DNA of 43,317 nucleotides from Syntrophobacterales bacterium Delta_02 (GTDB lineage Bacteria; Desulfobacterota; Syntrophorhabdia; Syntrophorhabdales; Syntrophorhabdaceae): NCBI GenBank assembly GCA_001603955.1, contig LVAA01000039.1, positions 1 to 43,317 of the forward strand, in the 5' to 3' direction. Within the stretch, counting starts at the first letter, position 1, and every line of letters starts with the position of its first letter. This document shows positions 1 to 7,460 of the stretch, one piece after another. The notes beneath the pieces were generated by a model. The model did not search any database and was not told where the DNA came from. It saw only the letters and a program-made list of their open reading frames with translations. The translations under genes were made by a program, and so were the position numbers.

Positions 1-323
1 CAGACCTCGTCCGTGATGTCCACGACACGGGTGGGGCGGTTCGTTCCCGCGTTGTTGAAGAGTATGTCAACCCGGCCGAAGGCTTGCAGCGTCTCCTCCA
101 CCGCGCGCTTCACATCGGAGGCACTCGTTACGTCGCACTTGAGGCCAAGCGTTCTTGCCCCGTATTCACCGGCGATCTGTGCCGCCACGGTCCTGGCCCG
201 GTCTTCGTGAACATCGGTAACGATGACCGCGGCGCCCTCCCGCGCCATCACCCGGGCCGTCGCCTGTCCGATGCCCGCACCCGCGGCTGCGGTAAGAAGG
301 GCAATTTTATCCTTGAGTCTCAT
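1..323 (-). CDS. SDR-family NAD(P)-dependent oxidoreductase (3' end outside window)
   Basis: Reads leftward off the window edge, so only about the first 107 residues are visible. The N-terminus is a Rossmann fold: a TGxxxGxG-type glycine motif (TAAAGAGIG, residues 11-19), an acidic Asp after the second strand (VIVTDVHED) that in this family favours NAD(H), a CDVTSASDV segment and the structural NNAG motif near residue 92. The catalytic Ser-Tyr-Lys part is not in the window, so the substrate cannot be guessed. The ATG at 323 is preceded by AGGAG about 10 bases upstream. It is divergent from the CHASE2 cyclase gene; the shared intergenic region holds heptamer-repeat remnants. Confidence 0.9.
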   Translation of the reverse strand, partial: MRLKDKIALLTAAAGAGIGQATARVMAREGAAVIVTDVHEDRARTVAAQIAGEYGARTLGLKCDVTSASDVKRAVEETLQAFGRVDILFNNAGTNRPTRVVDITDEV

Positions 324-389
324 GGTCCCTGTTCTCCTTGAACCTAATGATACATAATCGGCGGGACAGGGCTCAAGGAAATAAAGACG

Positions 390-441
390 GTTTCAGGTTT
401 CAGGTTCCAGGTTGGAAAAAGACGTTTGGTTGTTGGTTATT
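390..441. repeat. short heptamer-repeat remnant (GTTYCAG units plus TTGGTTRTT units)
   Basis: Three consecutive 7-base units (GTTTCAG, GTTTCAG, GTTCCAG) occupy 390-410. They are followed by a second motif, TTGGTTGTTGGTTATT, at about 426-440. The same unit types recur as long arrays at 5416-5513 and 7151-7262, and the TTGGTTA type recurs at 41077-41214, so this is a short member of a dispersed repeat family. It lies in the divergent intergenic region upstream of the cyclase gene. Confidence 0.75.
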
Positions 442-499
442 TTTCTTCAACGTATGTGATATGGTATGGATGTTCACTTCGAAATGCTCAGGAGAACCG

Positions 500-2602
500 G
501 TGCCGAAAAACAAACGTCGGATGCGCAATATTGTCCTTCTCGCGTCAATATCCTTTGTTATCTCACTCACGCTTTTTCTCTTCGATGTCCTTGCCACCTA
601 CGAGAACCGGTCCTTTGACCTCTTCTCCCGGTATCTGAACCCTGAGCGGGCGTCGGACCGTATCGTCATTATCGAGATCGATCAGCAATCGCTGGATGCG
701 CTCAGCGCCGAGAGCATCAACTGGCCCTGGCCCCGCCAGGTCTACGCACCCATCATAGAGTTCGCCTCCCTGGCCGATGCCTTCCTCGTGGACATCCTTT
801 TCACCGAACCCTCCTCGTACGGTCAGGAGGACGATATAGTTCTCGGCGATGCCATCACAAAGGCGTCCAATGTCTACCTCCCCTTCTTCCTGTCGGCGAA
901 CGAGAAAAGCGTGACCCCGGAAGATGTTGCGTACCTCAGGCGTTTTGCCATTCCCGGAGACCCGCCGCCGAGGCCCCGGTACCGTTCCGTCGTAACACCC
1001 ATCGAGGCGGTACGCCGCGGCGTGAAGGGCTCAGGCAATGTCGCCATCGGCCCCGACGGGGACGGGGTGTACCGCAGGGTACCCCTGACATTCACCCTGG
1101 CGGAGATGATGCTCCCCAACCTCACTTTCTCCTGGTTCACGGGCCGCGGGGCCGCGAAAATGGACTCCCGCGGACTCCTCTTGCGAGACAGGCCACTGCC
1201 CCTGACGGATGGAAAACTCCTCCTTCGTTTCCCCCGTGGGAAAAGACCTTTCACCGTCATCCCCGCCATCGATGTCCTGAGCGCGTACCGCGGCGCGGGC
1301 ACAAAAAACAGCACCCTGTCCCGGGACTTCTTCAAGGGCAAGGTCGTCTTCCTGGGGATGACAGCGCCGGGTCTCCTGGACCTGAAGTCGACGCCGACGA
1401 TGCCTGTCTCGACGGGTGTCCACATCAATGCGACGCTCTTTGAGAACCTCGACGGGGGAACCTTCGTCCGTCCCGTCCCGGCACTTGTTGTCGCTCTCTC
1501 CATGCTCCTTGTTTGCGTCTTCGTCGCGGCCTTTGTGCTCACGTTCCACGCCATCGCGAAGAACCTCTCCGTTCTCGCGGCAGGTTTCGTTCTCATCCTG
1601 GCCGCGGCAGCGGTCCTCTTCTCCAGCCGGTACTACCTCCCGACGACCTATCTGGTGGTGACCCTTCTTATGAGCTTCATCCTTTCCGCCATCTTCAGCT
1701 ACGCCCTCGAGGGACGGGAAAGGCAGTTCATCAAGAGAACCTTTTCGCAGTACATGGACAAGACCATCGTGGAGCACGTCCTCCAGAACCCGGATATCGT
1801 AAGGCCCGGCGGCAAGAAGGCCAGGGTCACCGTGCTCTTCGCCGACATCGCCGGGTTCACCACCATTTCGGAGAGGAATTCCCCGGAAGACACGGCGCTC
1901 ATGCTCCACCGGGTCTTGAACGAGCTCACCGAGGTCGTCATCGACGAGAAAGGAGTCGTGGACAAGTACATCGGGGACTGCATTATGGCCTTCTGGGGCT
2001 CTCCTCTTGAAACACCGAAGGACGAGATCAACGCCTGCCGGTGCTCATTGAAATTCATCGACGCCATCGGGGAGATAAATCGGGTCTTCGAGCGGGAAGG
2101 CATCCCCCCCGTCGCGATACGGGTCGGTCTGCACACGGGGGACGCCATCGCGGGGAACATGGGAAGTGTCCGGCTCTTCGATTTCACCGTCGTCGGTGAC
2201 ACGGTGAACCTGGCGTCACGCCTTGAATCGGTCAACAAGGTCTTCGGCACAAGCATCATTGCCAGCGAACACACACTCACGAAAACCTACGACCTCTTCC
2301 TGTCTCGAAGCCTGGGACCCATCGAGGTGAAGGGGAAATCGGAGCCTGTCGTCATTCATGAGGTTCTCTGCGAGGCAGCCAACGCCCCCGCCGCGCTCAG
2401 AAGAAGGATCGACCTTTATAACGAGGCATTCCGGACCTACAGGGAACACCGGTTCATCGAGGCGGTGGAATGCTTCGATACCCTTCTCGGGGAATTCCCC
2501 CATGACGGGCCGAGTGAATTCTACAGGAAACGGTCCGAATCTCTGGCGGGGAATTTTTCTTTGACAAAAGACTGGGATATTATTAGAATGACCGAAAAAT
2601 GA
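500..2602 (+). CDS. CHASE2-domain class III adenylate cyclase, membrane-bound
   Basis: About 700 residues. Domain order: an N-terminal membrane segment, an extracytoplasmic CHASE2 sensor (to about residue 310; DLFSRYLNPERASDR near the start is typical), three closely spaced transmembrane helices, a class III nucleotide cyclase domain (about 435-620) and a short helical, TPR-like tail. Metal-binding aspartates are present in FADIAGFT (D449) and YIGDCIMAFWG (D493). The Lys of DKYIGD and the Thr of FTVVGDTVNLASRLE fit an ATP-specific (adenylate) cyclase of the IIIb type. I chose GTG 500 because AGGAG lies 5 bases upstream and the open frame further upstream runs through repeat DNA; ATG 521 is an alternative. 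It overlaps the next gene by 4 bases and heads a three-gene operon. Expected role: sensing an unknown periplasmic signal and making cAMP. Confidence 0.9.
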   Translation: MPKNKRRMRNIVLLASISFVISLTLFLFDVLATYENRSFDLFSRYLNPERASDRIVIIEIDQQSLDALSAESINWPWPRQVYAPIIEFASLADAFLVDILFTEPSSYGQEDDIVLGDAITKASNVYLPFFLSANEKSVTPEDVAYLRRFAIPGDPPPRPRYRSVVTPIEAVRRGVKGSGNVAIGPDGDGVYRRVPLTFTLAEMMLPNLTFSWFTGRGAAKMDSRGLLLRDRPLPLTDGKLLLRFPRGKRPFTVIPAIDVLSAYRGAGTKNSTLSRDFFKGKVVFLGMTAPGLLDLKSTPTMPVSTGVHINATLFENLDGGTFVRPVPALVVALSMLLVCVFVAAFVLTFHAIAKNLSVLAAGFVLILAAAAVLFSSRYYLPTTYLVVTLLMSFILSAIFSYALEGRERQFIKRTFSQYMDKTIVEHVLQNPDIVRPGGKKARVTVLFADIAGFTTISERNSPEDTALMLHRVLNELTEVVIDEKGVVDKYIGDCIMAFWGSPLETPKDEINACRCSLKFIDAIGEINRVFEREGIPPVAIRVGLHTGDAIAGNMGSVRLFDFTVVGDTVNLASRLESVNKVFGTSIIASEHTLTKTYDLFLSRSLGPIEVKGKSEPVVIHEVLCEAANAPAALRRRIDLYNEAFRTYREHRFIEAVECFDTLLGEFPHDGPSEFYRKRSESLAGNFSLTKDWDIIRMTEK

Positions 2603-3063
2603 TGAAAAAGGCCATATTACTGTCATTAATTCTTGTGTTCGCAGCGGTTTCGGTTTTCGCCGACACGGTCACGGTCATCACGAAAGACAACGCGATCCGT
2701 GCGTACGCAAAGTTCTTCGCGCCCATCAAGGCCAACGTACACTACAACGACAGGCTGGAGGCCCTCTCCATGGAAGGCGACTGGTACAAGGTGAAGTTCG
2801 GTCAGTCCATCGGCTACATTCACAGAACGGCCGTGGAGAAGAGGGCCGTCGCCGTACCCGCCTCCTACGCACGAAAGGGGTCCTCCGTCAGCGAGAGTGA
2901 GGCCGCGCTCGCCGGGAAGGGATTCAACCCGCAGGTCGAGGCATCGTACAAGAGACAGCACCCGGAGATGAGATACAACCTCGTGGACAGTGTAGAACGT
3001 TATCCTGTTCCCGACCGCGATGTCGCTCAGTTCATAGTGGCGGGAGGGTTGAGGCAGCCATGA
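2599..3063 (+). CDS. secreted SH3-domain protein
   Basis: A 154-residue protein with a clear signal peptide (MMKKAILLSLILVFAAVSVFA). A bacterial SH3-like module follows at about residues 25-80 (VITKDNAIRAYAKFFAP ... GDWYKVKFGQSIGYIH, ending in the usual GYI segment). The C-terminal half has no recognisable domain. It overlaps the cyclase stop by ATGA and the M48 gene start by 4 bases, so the three are almost certainly co-transcribed and translationally coupled. SH3 modules in the envelope usually bind cell wall or protein ligands; here a role with the adjacent metallopeptidase or the CHASE2 sensor is only inferred from position. Confidence 0.85.
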   Translation: MMKKAILLSLILVFAAVSVFADTVTVITKDNAIRAYAKFFAPIKANVHYNDRLEALSMEGDWYKVKFGQSIGYIHRTAVEKRAVAVPASYARKGSSVSESEAALAGKGFNPQVEASYKRQHPEMRYNLVDSVERYPVPDRDVAQFIVAGGLRQP

Positions 3064-3935
3064 TGAGAAAATGTATCACGTTCCTGTGCGCCCCCGTGTT
3101 CCTTGCCATGTTCGCATCCTGCGATACCACCGGGTTCGGTAATATCTCGCAGCATATCAGCACGGCGATGACCGTGGTGGATGCCACGTCGAAGGCCGCC
3201 CGTCCAATATCGGACGAGGAAGAGTACTATGTCGGCCGCGCCGTGGCCGCGAAGATACTCGGGTCCTACAGGCTCACCACTAACGCGCAGCTCACCAGGT
3301 ACGTGAATCTCCTCGGAAGGACCGTCGCCCTCAATTCGGACAAACCCTACACCTACGGCGGATACCACTTCGCCATCCTGGAGACGAATGAGATAAACGC
3401 CTTTGCCGCCCCCGGCGGAACGATCTTCATCACCAGCGGCATGATACGCACGACGGCGAGCGAGGATGAGCTTGCCGCGGTCCTTGCCCACGAGGTAGCA
3501 CACATAAGCAAGCGCGACGGCATAGCCGCCATCAAGAGCGCGCGCTGGACCGAGGCGCTCACCGTCATCGGCACCACGGCGGCGCACAACTACACCTCCG
3601 GCGAGGTCTCCCAGCTTGTCGGTCTCTTCGAGGGCAGCATCGACGACGTCTTCAAGACCCTCGTCGTCAACGGGTACGGCCGGTCGCAGGAATACGCGGC
3701 GGACGAAGCCGCCGTGCAGACCATCGCGAAATGCGGGTACGATCCCCGTGCCCTCCTGTCTTTCCTCAAACGGCTCGAGCAAAGGAGCGGATCATCGGGG
3801 GGCGGGATCATGGCGACGCATCCAGCCACTGCGGACAGGATAGAGAACGTGTCCGACAAGATACCCTCGACCGCCCCGATCCATCCCAGGGCCATTGAGG
3901 CCCGCGCGGCAAGGTACGGCGTCGCCGTTCGTTAA
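3060..3935 (+). CDS. M48-family lipoprotein zinc metallopeptidase
   Basis: A 291-residue protein with a lipoprotein signal ending in FASC (Cys21), so it is predicted to be membrane-anchored in the envelope. The zinc site is complete: HEVAH at residues 144-148 and the third ligand Glu211 in SQEYAADEAAV. The preceding segment NAFAAPGGTIFITSGMI is the M48 hallmark also seen in BepA/LoiP-type outer-membrane quality-control proteases. It is the last gene of the cyclase-SH3-M48 operon (4-base overlap with the SH3 gene). Known relatives degrade misassembled outer-membrane proteins; the substrate here is unknown. A small inverted repeat spans its stop codon. Confidence 0.92.
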   Translation: MMRKCITFLCAPVFLAMFASCDTTGFGNISQHISTAMTVVDATSKAARPISDEEEYYVGRAVAAKILGSYRLTTNAQLTRYVNLLGRTVALNSDKPYTYGGYHFAILETNEINAFAAPGGTIFITSGMIRTTASEDELAAVLAHEVAHISKRDGIAAIKSARWTEALTVIGTTAAHNYTSGEVSQLVGLFEGSIDDVFKTLVVNGYGRSQEYAADEAAVQTIAKCGYDPRALLSFLKRLEQRSGSSGGGIMATHPATADRIENVSDKIPSTAPIHPRAIEARAARYGVAVR

Positions 3936-3952
3936 AGACCGCGGCGTCTTTA
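3933..3952 (+). terminator. possible weak terminator hairpin
   Basis: TAAAGAC and GTCTTTA form perfect 7-base arms around a 6-base GC loop, starting on the M48 stop codon. There is no T-run after the stem, so a rho-independent terminator is only possible, not shown. Confidence 0.3.
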
Positions 3953-4000
3953 CCTCGTATATCAAAGAGAATGCATATCAGAGACGAAAAGGGGTATGCC

Positions 4001-5398
4001 GTGAAGTATTTCATGATCGTTATCCTTTTGCTGATGCCGGTTTCGACCTTCGGCGCACGGGTGCAATGCCCCCGGTACAGCGTCGCCATGGAAGGAACCA
4101 CGGTGTACATGGGCGTCAGTTACAAGGAAAGGCTCGAGACCCATAAGGTCGGCGGAGCAGGCCACAACGGACGGTGGAAGATCGATCTCTTCGAACAGAT
4201 CATCACCTATCCATGGGATCTGGGCATCGCCCTGGCCACCAACGACGTTCACGACCTCGGCAACGGGATCAAGATGCATTCCACGTGCACGTCCGCCGGA
4301 AACGTCGTGCACTGCCGCAGCGTTTCCGACACCATGTTCCTCGAGGTGATAAACAACAAGGTGCGCATGGAAAGAACGGTACCGTGGCACGGTCAGGTCA
4401 CGGGAAGTACCATGACCTGGAAGTTCCACCTCGAGAGCCCCACCGAACCGGTCTTGAGCGGCGTCATCACCGAGGGACCGAGGGACCCCGTAGAGCTCAC
4501 GATCATCACGCCGGCGGACAGGAGCCGCTATGTCTACAGCTCTCAGAAGCCACCCACCCTCGAGCTTAAGCTGGAGGCAAGGACACAACCGGAGCAATAC
4601 GCCGACTCCGTAGAATGGACGATCCCTGAAATGGAGGGCGTGACGCGCAAGATACCCCGGGGAACAGCTAAGGGCAGGAGCCTCGATGTCACTTACGAAA
4701 AGATGCCTGAAGACAACAGCCAGTTCGGCTGGAAGAAGGTGACGGCAACCCTCAGGATAGGGGCCTGCACGGCCACGGAGACCCGGGAGGTCCGCATCTT
4801 CTATCCCCGGGACCTCTCAAACAATCCCGAGGGGCAATATCCCAACTGGTTCTACTACTGGAAACAGACCCCGGCGGCGCGGCCCCGCGGACAGCCGGTC
4901 AACATAGAATACGGGGGAAATACGTACAACCTGTGCGTGCATCCCACGGTTCCCGCCCAGTATACGCCGGGCGCCGGTCACGCGACCATCCACGTATGCA
5001 ACCTGACCAGGCTTGGTTCCCAGTTCCAGAACCGTTTCCCCGTCTTAAGCCTGCAGCCACCCTACCACCTCGGCTGGGAAACGAGCAGGAACATAGACAC
5101 CTTTGCCAAGTGCGTCGTCCACGAGTTCGTGCACTGGCAGTGCTATCATAATTTTAGGTACGGCAAGAGCCTGCCGGCCATCCAGGCCGCGGACAGCGAC
5201 GGCGACGGCCTGCCCGACACGGTCGAGCCCGGCTACGGTTTCAACCCCAATGCATTCCAAACCCATATGGCCACCCATCCTGAGCTGCACAACATCGGCG
5301 GGGACGAGGAATGGCTCGCGTACATGTCCATGTCTGAGATCCCAATGGGCAAATACAACGAGTACGATTGGGCGAGGCCGGGAAATCAGTGGCCCTGA
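4001..5398 (+). CDS. secreted putative metallopeptidase-like protein, paralogue A
   Basis: A 465-residue protein of unknown function with an N-terminal signal peptide (VKYFMIVILLLMPVSTFGA). It is strongly similar along its length to the next gene (for example EWTIPEMEGVTRK, TREVRIFYPRD, NWFYYWKQTPAARP in both). Near the C-terminus it has HEFVH (374-378) with a further His at 383. A DxDxDG-type calcium-loop sequence follows (ADSDGDGLPD), then a conserved acidic segment (DEEWLAYM) and a shared end (YDWARPGN). HExxH plus a downstream acidic ligand suggests a zinc peptidase, but no known family is recognised. GTG 4001 is chosen over the upstream in-frame ATG 3971 because it aligns with the paralogue's start and puts the signal peptide first. 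A heptamer array begins 18 bases after the stop. Confidence 0.8.
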   Translation: MKYFMIVILLLMPVSTFGARVQCPRYSVAMEGTTVYMGVSYKERLETHKVGGAGHNGRWKIDLFEQIITYPWDLGIALATNDVHDLGNGIKMHSTCTSAGNVVHCRSVSDTMFLEVINNKVRMERTVPWHGQVTGSTMTWKFHLESPTEPVLSGVITEGPRDPVELTIITPADRSRYVYSSQKPPTLELKLEARTQPEQYADSVEWTIPEMEGVTRKIPRGTAKGRSLDVTYEKMPEDNSQFGWKKVTATLRIGACTATETREVRIFYPRDLSNNPEGQYPNWFYYWKQTPAARPRGQPVNIEYGGNTYNLCVHPTVPAQYTPGAGHATIHVCNLTRLGSQFQNRFPVLSLQPPYHLGWETSRNIDTFAKCVVHEFVHWQCYHNFRYGKSLPAIQAADSDGDGLPDTVEPGYGFNPNAFQTHMATHPELHNIGGDEEWLAYMSMSEIPMGKYNEYDWARPGNQWP

Positions 5399-5415
5399 GA
5401 AGAACGTTGAAAACC

Positions 5416-5513
5416 GTTCCAAGTTCCAAGTTCCAAGTTCCAAGTTCCAAGTTCCAAGTTCCAAGTTCCAAGTTCCAAGTTCCAAGTTCCAAGTTCCAAG
5501 TTCCAAGTTCCAG
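5416..5513. repeat. tandem heptamer array, (GTTCCAA)13 + GTTCCAG
   Basis: Fourteen back-to-back 7-base units occupy 5416-5513: thirteen exact GTTCCAA copies and one terminal GTTCCAG. There is no spacer, so this is not a CRISPR array. It starts 18 bases after the stop of paralogue A, preceded by AGAACGTT, the same short leader found before the 7151 array. The uninterrupted repeat produces spurious open frames on both strands. Confidence 0.97.
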
Positions 5514-5594
5514 GCTAAAAAAAGCTTCGCGACCGCGCGGTAACTTGCTCACAACGATTTTGAACGGTCTTCCAGGCTCCCAATGGCTTTTTGT

Positions 5595-5623
5595 TTGAAA
5601 AATGCCCTCCGGCACAATAGACT
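5595..5623 (+). promoter_or_regulatory. sigma70-type promoter of paralogue B gene
   Basis: TTGAAA (5595-5600), a 17-base spacer and TAGACT (5618-5623). The block from TTTTGTTTGAAAAAT through ACTAGACT/ATAGACT is nearly identical to 7390-7423 upstream of the solute-binding protein gene, which supports function or a shared duplication. The predicted start site is about 75 bases before ATG 5705. Confidence 0.7.
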
Positions 5624-5704
5624 GATAAGATCGATACCGTGACGGGAATCTTCGCGAGATCTCCTAGTCTGGCGTCACCCCGAAAATAGCCGAAGGAGTC
5701 CGGA

Positions 5705-7141
5705 ATGAGAAATCTCATCATTGCTGTCATTATCCTGTGTATTCCCGTTGCCGTGCTTGGCGCGACGGCGCAGTGCCCGCGCTACAGTGTCTCCATGGAG
5801 GGGACCACGTCGCTCTTCGGCATAAGCTACACGGAGATCATGCAGGCCCATAAGGTTGGCGGCGGGGCCGGCTACAACGGGAGGTGGAAGGTGACCGTCC
5901 TCGACCAGATCATCACCTACCCCGGCGACATCCCCGTCGAGGCGGCAACCGATGACATTCATAACTTCGGAATGGGCATCAAGGCGCATTCCCAATGCGC
6001 CGTTGTCGGGAACGTTGTCCGCTGCCACAGCACCTCGGACACGATGTTCCTCCAGGTGGGGGGCAACATCGTGCGGATGGAAGGAGCCCCCACGGCACAG
6101 GGAACCCTCACCGGCAACACGATGACCTGGAAGTTCGACCAATCAAATCCGTACGAACCCGTCCTGAGCGGGGCCATCGCCGAGGGGCCCAGGGAGCCCA
6201 TAGAACTGAGGATCATCGAACCGAAGGACAAGGCCCGCTACGAATACAGCAGTGCCGGTCCCGTCCTGGTTCTCGACCTGGAGGTTAAGACCAAACCGGA
6301 ACACTATGCCGAGTCCGTCGAATGGACCGTACCGGAAATGGAGGGCGTCACGCGCAAGGCATTCAAACATGGGGTAGTCGAGACACCGTTGACGGGCAAA
6401 AAGCTCGAGGTCGTCTACGAAAACTTGCCGAAGGAAAACAGCCAGTTCGGCAAGAAGAAGGTGACGGCAACCCTGAAGGTGGGCACCTGCACTACCACGG
6501 AGACGCGGGAGGTCCGCATCTTCTATCCCCGGGATGCCAAGAACAACCCCGGCGGCGAACATTACAACTGGTTCTACTACTGGAAACAGACCCCGGCGGC
6601 GCGGCCCTTCGGCCAGACCGTGGCTATCGAGTTCGGCGGCACCCAGTTCGATTGCTGCAAGGACCCCCACGTGCCGGCCCTGTTCAAACCCGCCTATATG
6701 TACAAAACGATCCATGTGTGCGACCTCACGGCGAAACTCAACAAACAGTTCCTTACCAAATTCCCCGCGGTAAGCCGGAAGGTCCCGGCCACGCTTACAA
6801 CGAAGACCTGGAAGACGGCCACACACATCGATACCTTCGCCCAGATCATGCGCCACGAGTTCATTCACTTCAACGCCTACCACACCTGGCGCGAGGGCAA
6901 GACAGAGGCCCAGATGGACGTCGAAGACACCGACGTCGATGGCATCATCGATAGCCTCGAGCCCTCTATGGGTTTTGTGGTCGGGGAGAAACGGACGTAC
7001 TGGAAGAACGATCCCGAGTTCTCGAAGATGATGTGGGTGGACGAGGAATTTCTCGCTTACGAAGCAATGTACGATTACGTCAACGGCACCTACGATGAGT
7101 ACGATTGGGCGCATCCCGGCAAGAACTGGCAGGAACCCTGA
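5705..7141 (+). CDS. secreted putative metallopeptidase-like protein, paralogue B
   Basis: A 478-residue paralogue of the preceding gene with signal peptide MRNLIIAVIILCIPVAVLGA. It carries HEFIH (384-388) and a conserved His393, then a DxDxDG-like loop (EDTDVDGIID), a conserved acidic segment (DEEFLAYE) and the shared C-terminus (YDWAHPGKNW). Several cysteines match paralogue A (QCPRYSV, KVGTCTTTETRE), suggesting disulphides in an extracytoplasmic protein. ATG 5705 is about nine bases after a purine-rich AAGGAG (5691-5696). It has its own promoter (5595-5623) and ends 9 bases before the GTTTCAG array. Function is unknown; a metallopeptidase is the best reading of the motif. Confidence 0.82.
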   Translation: MRNLIIAVIILCIPVAVLGATAQCPRYSVSMEGTTSLFGISYTEIMQAHKVGGGAGYNGRWKVTVLDQIITYPGDIPVEAATDDIHNFGMGIKAHSQCAVVGNVVRCHSTSDTMFLQVGGNIVRMEGAPTAQGTLTGNTMTWKFDQSNPYEPVLSGAIAEGPREPIELRIIEPKDKARYEYSSAGPVLVLDLEVKTKPEHYAESVEWTVPEMEGVTRKAFKHGVVETPLTGKKLEVVYENLPKENSQFGKKKVTATLKVGTCTTTETREVRIFYPRDAKNNPGGEHYNWFYYWKQTPAARPFGQTVAIEFGGTQFDCCKDPHVPALFKPAYMYKTIHVCDLTAKLNKQFLTKFPAVSRKVPATLTTKTWKTATHIDTFAQIMRHEFIHFNAYHTWREGKTEAQMDVEDTDVDGIIDSLEPSMGFVVGEKRTYWKNDPEFSKMMWVDEEFLAYEAMYDYVNGTYDEYDWAHPGKNWQEP

Positions 7142-7150
7142 CAAAAGAAC

Positions 7151-7262
7151 GTTTCAGGTTTCAGGTTTCAGGTTTCAGGTTTCAGGTTTCAGGTTTCAGG
7201 TTTCAGGTTTCAGGTTTCAGGTTTCAGGTTTCAGGTTTCAGGTTTCAGGTTTCAGGTTTCAG
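7151..7262. repeat. tandem heptamer array, (GTTTCAG)16
   Basis: Sixteen perfect, uninterrupted GTTTCAG units. It begins 9 bases after the stop of paralogue B, preceded by AGAACGTT as in the first array. The unit differs from the 5416 array at two positions, yet each array is almost perfectly homogeneous, so the arrays expanded independently after duplication or were homogenised separately. Confidence 0.97.
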
Positions 7263-7343
7263 AAAAAGGACCGTGTAAAGTGGCCGTTTTGTCAACACAA
7301 TTGCTGGCCGGGGTAGCAAAGGTCTTTGTCCTTTCCTTGAAAC

Positions 7344-7364
7344 GTGGAACCTGAAACCTGGAAC
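7344..7364. repeat. three inverted heptamer units facing the array
   Basis: Units GTGGAAC, CTGAAAC and CTGGAAC are reverse complements of the array unit types (GTTTCAG, GTTCCAG). A transcript crossing 7151-7364 could fold the array end against these units. They lie just upstream of the solute-binding protein promoter. Confidence 0.8.
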
Positions 7365-7394
7365 CGTCCTTAAACGTGGAAGGGGGTTTTTTGT

Positions 7395-7423
7395 TTGAAA
7401 AATCCCTTTCGGCGCACTAGACT
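7395..7423 (+). promoter_or_regulatory. sigma70-type promoter of solute-binding protein/ubiE/menA operon
   Basis: TTGAAA (7395-7400), 17-base spacer, TAGACT (7418-7423), nearly identical to the promoter block at 5595-5623. It excludes an in-frame TTG start at 7395 for the downstream gene, because that codon overlaps the -35 element. Confidence 0.7.
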
Positions 7424-7460
7424 AATAGACCAAATAAAAGCGAAGGTTAGGGGAATATTT

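Noticed and set aside
338-499. N-terminal extension of the cyclase from ATG 338
   Set aside because: Runs through heptamer repeats and the divergent promoter region; GTG 500 has a proper AGGAG and yields a normal CHASE2 N-terminus.
5045-5615. Open frames crossing the GTTCCAA array (ELGTWNL or SKFQVPS repeats)
   Set aside because: A stop-free 7-base repeat gives long frames by itself; no start signals, and the ends run antisense into known genes.
5416-7262. CRISPR array
   Set aside because: Units are 7 bases and contiguous with no spacers; no cas genes in the window.
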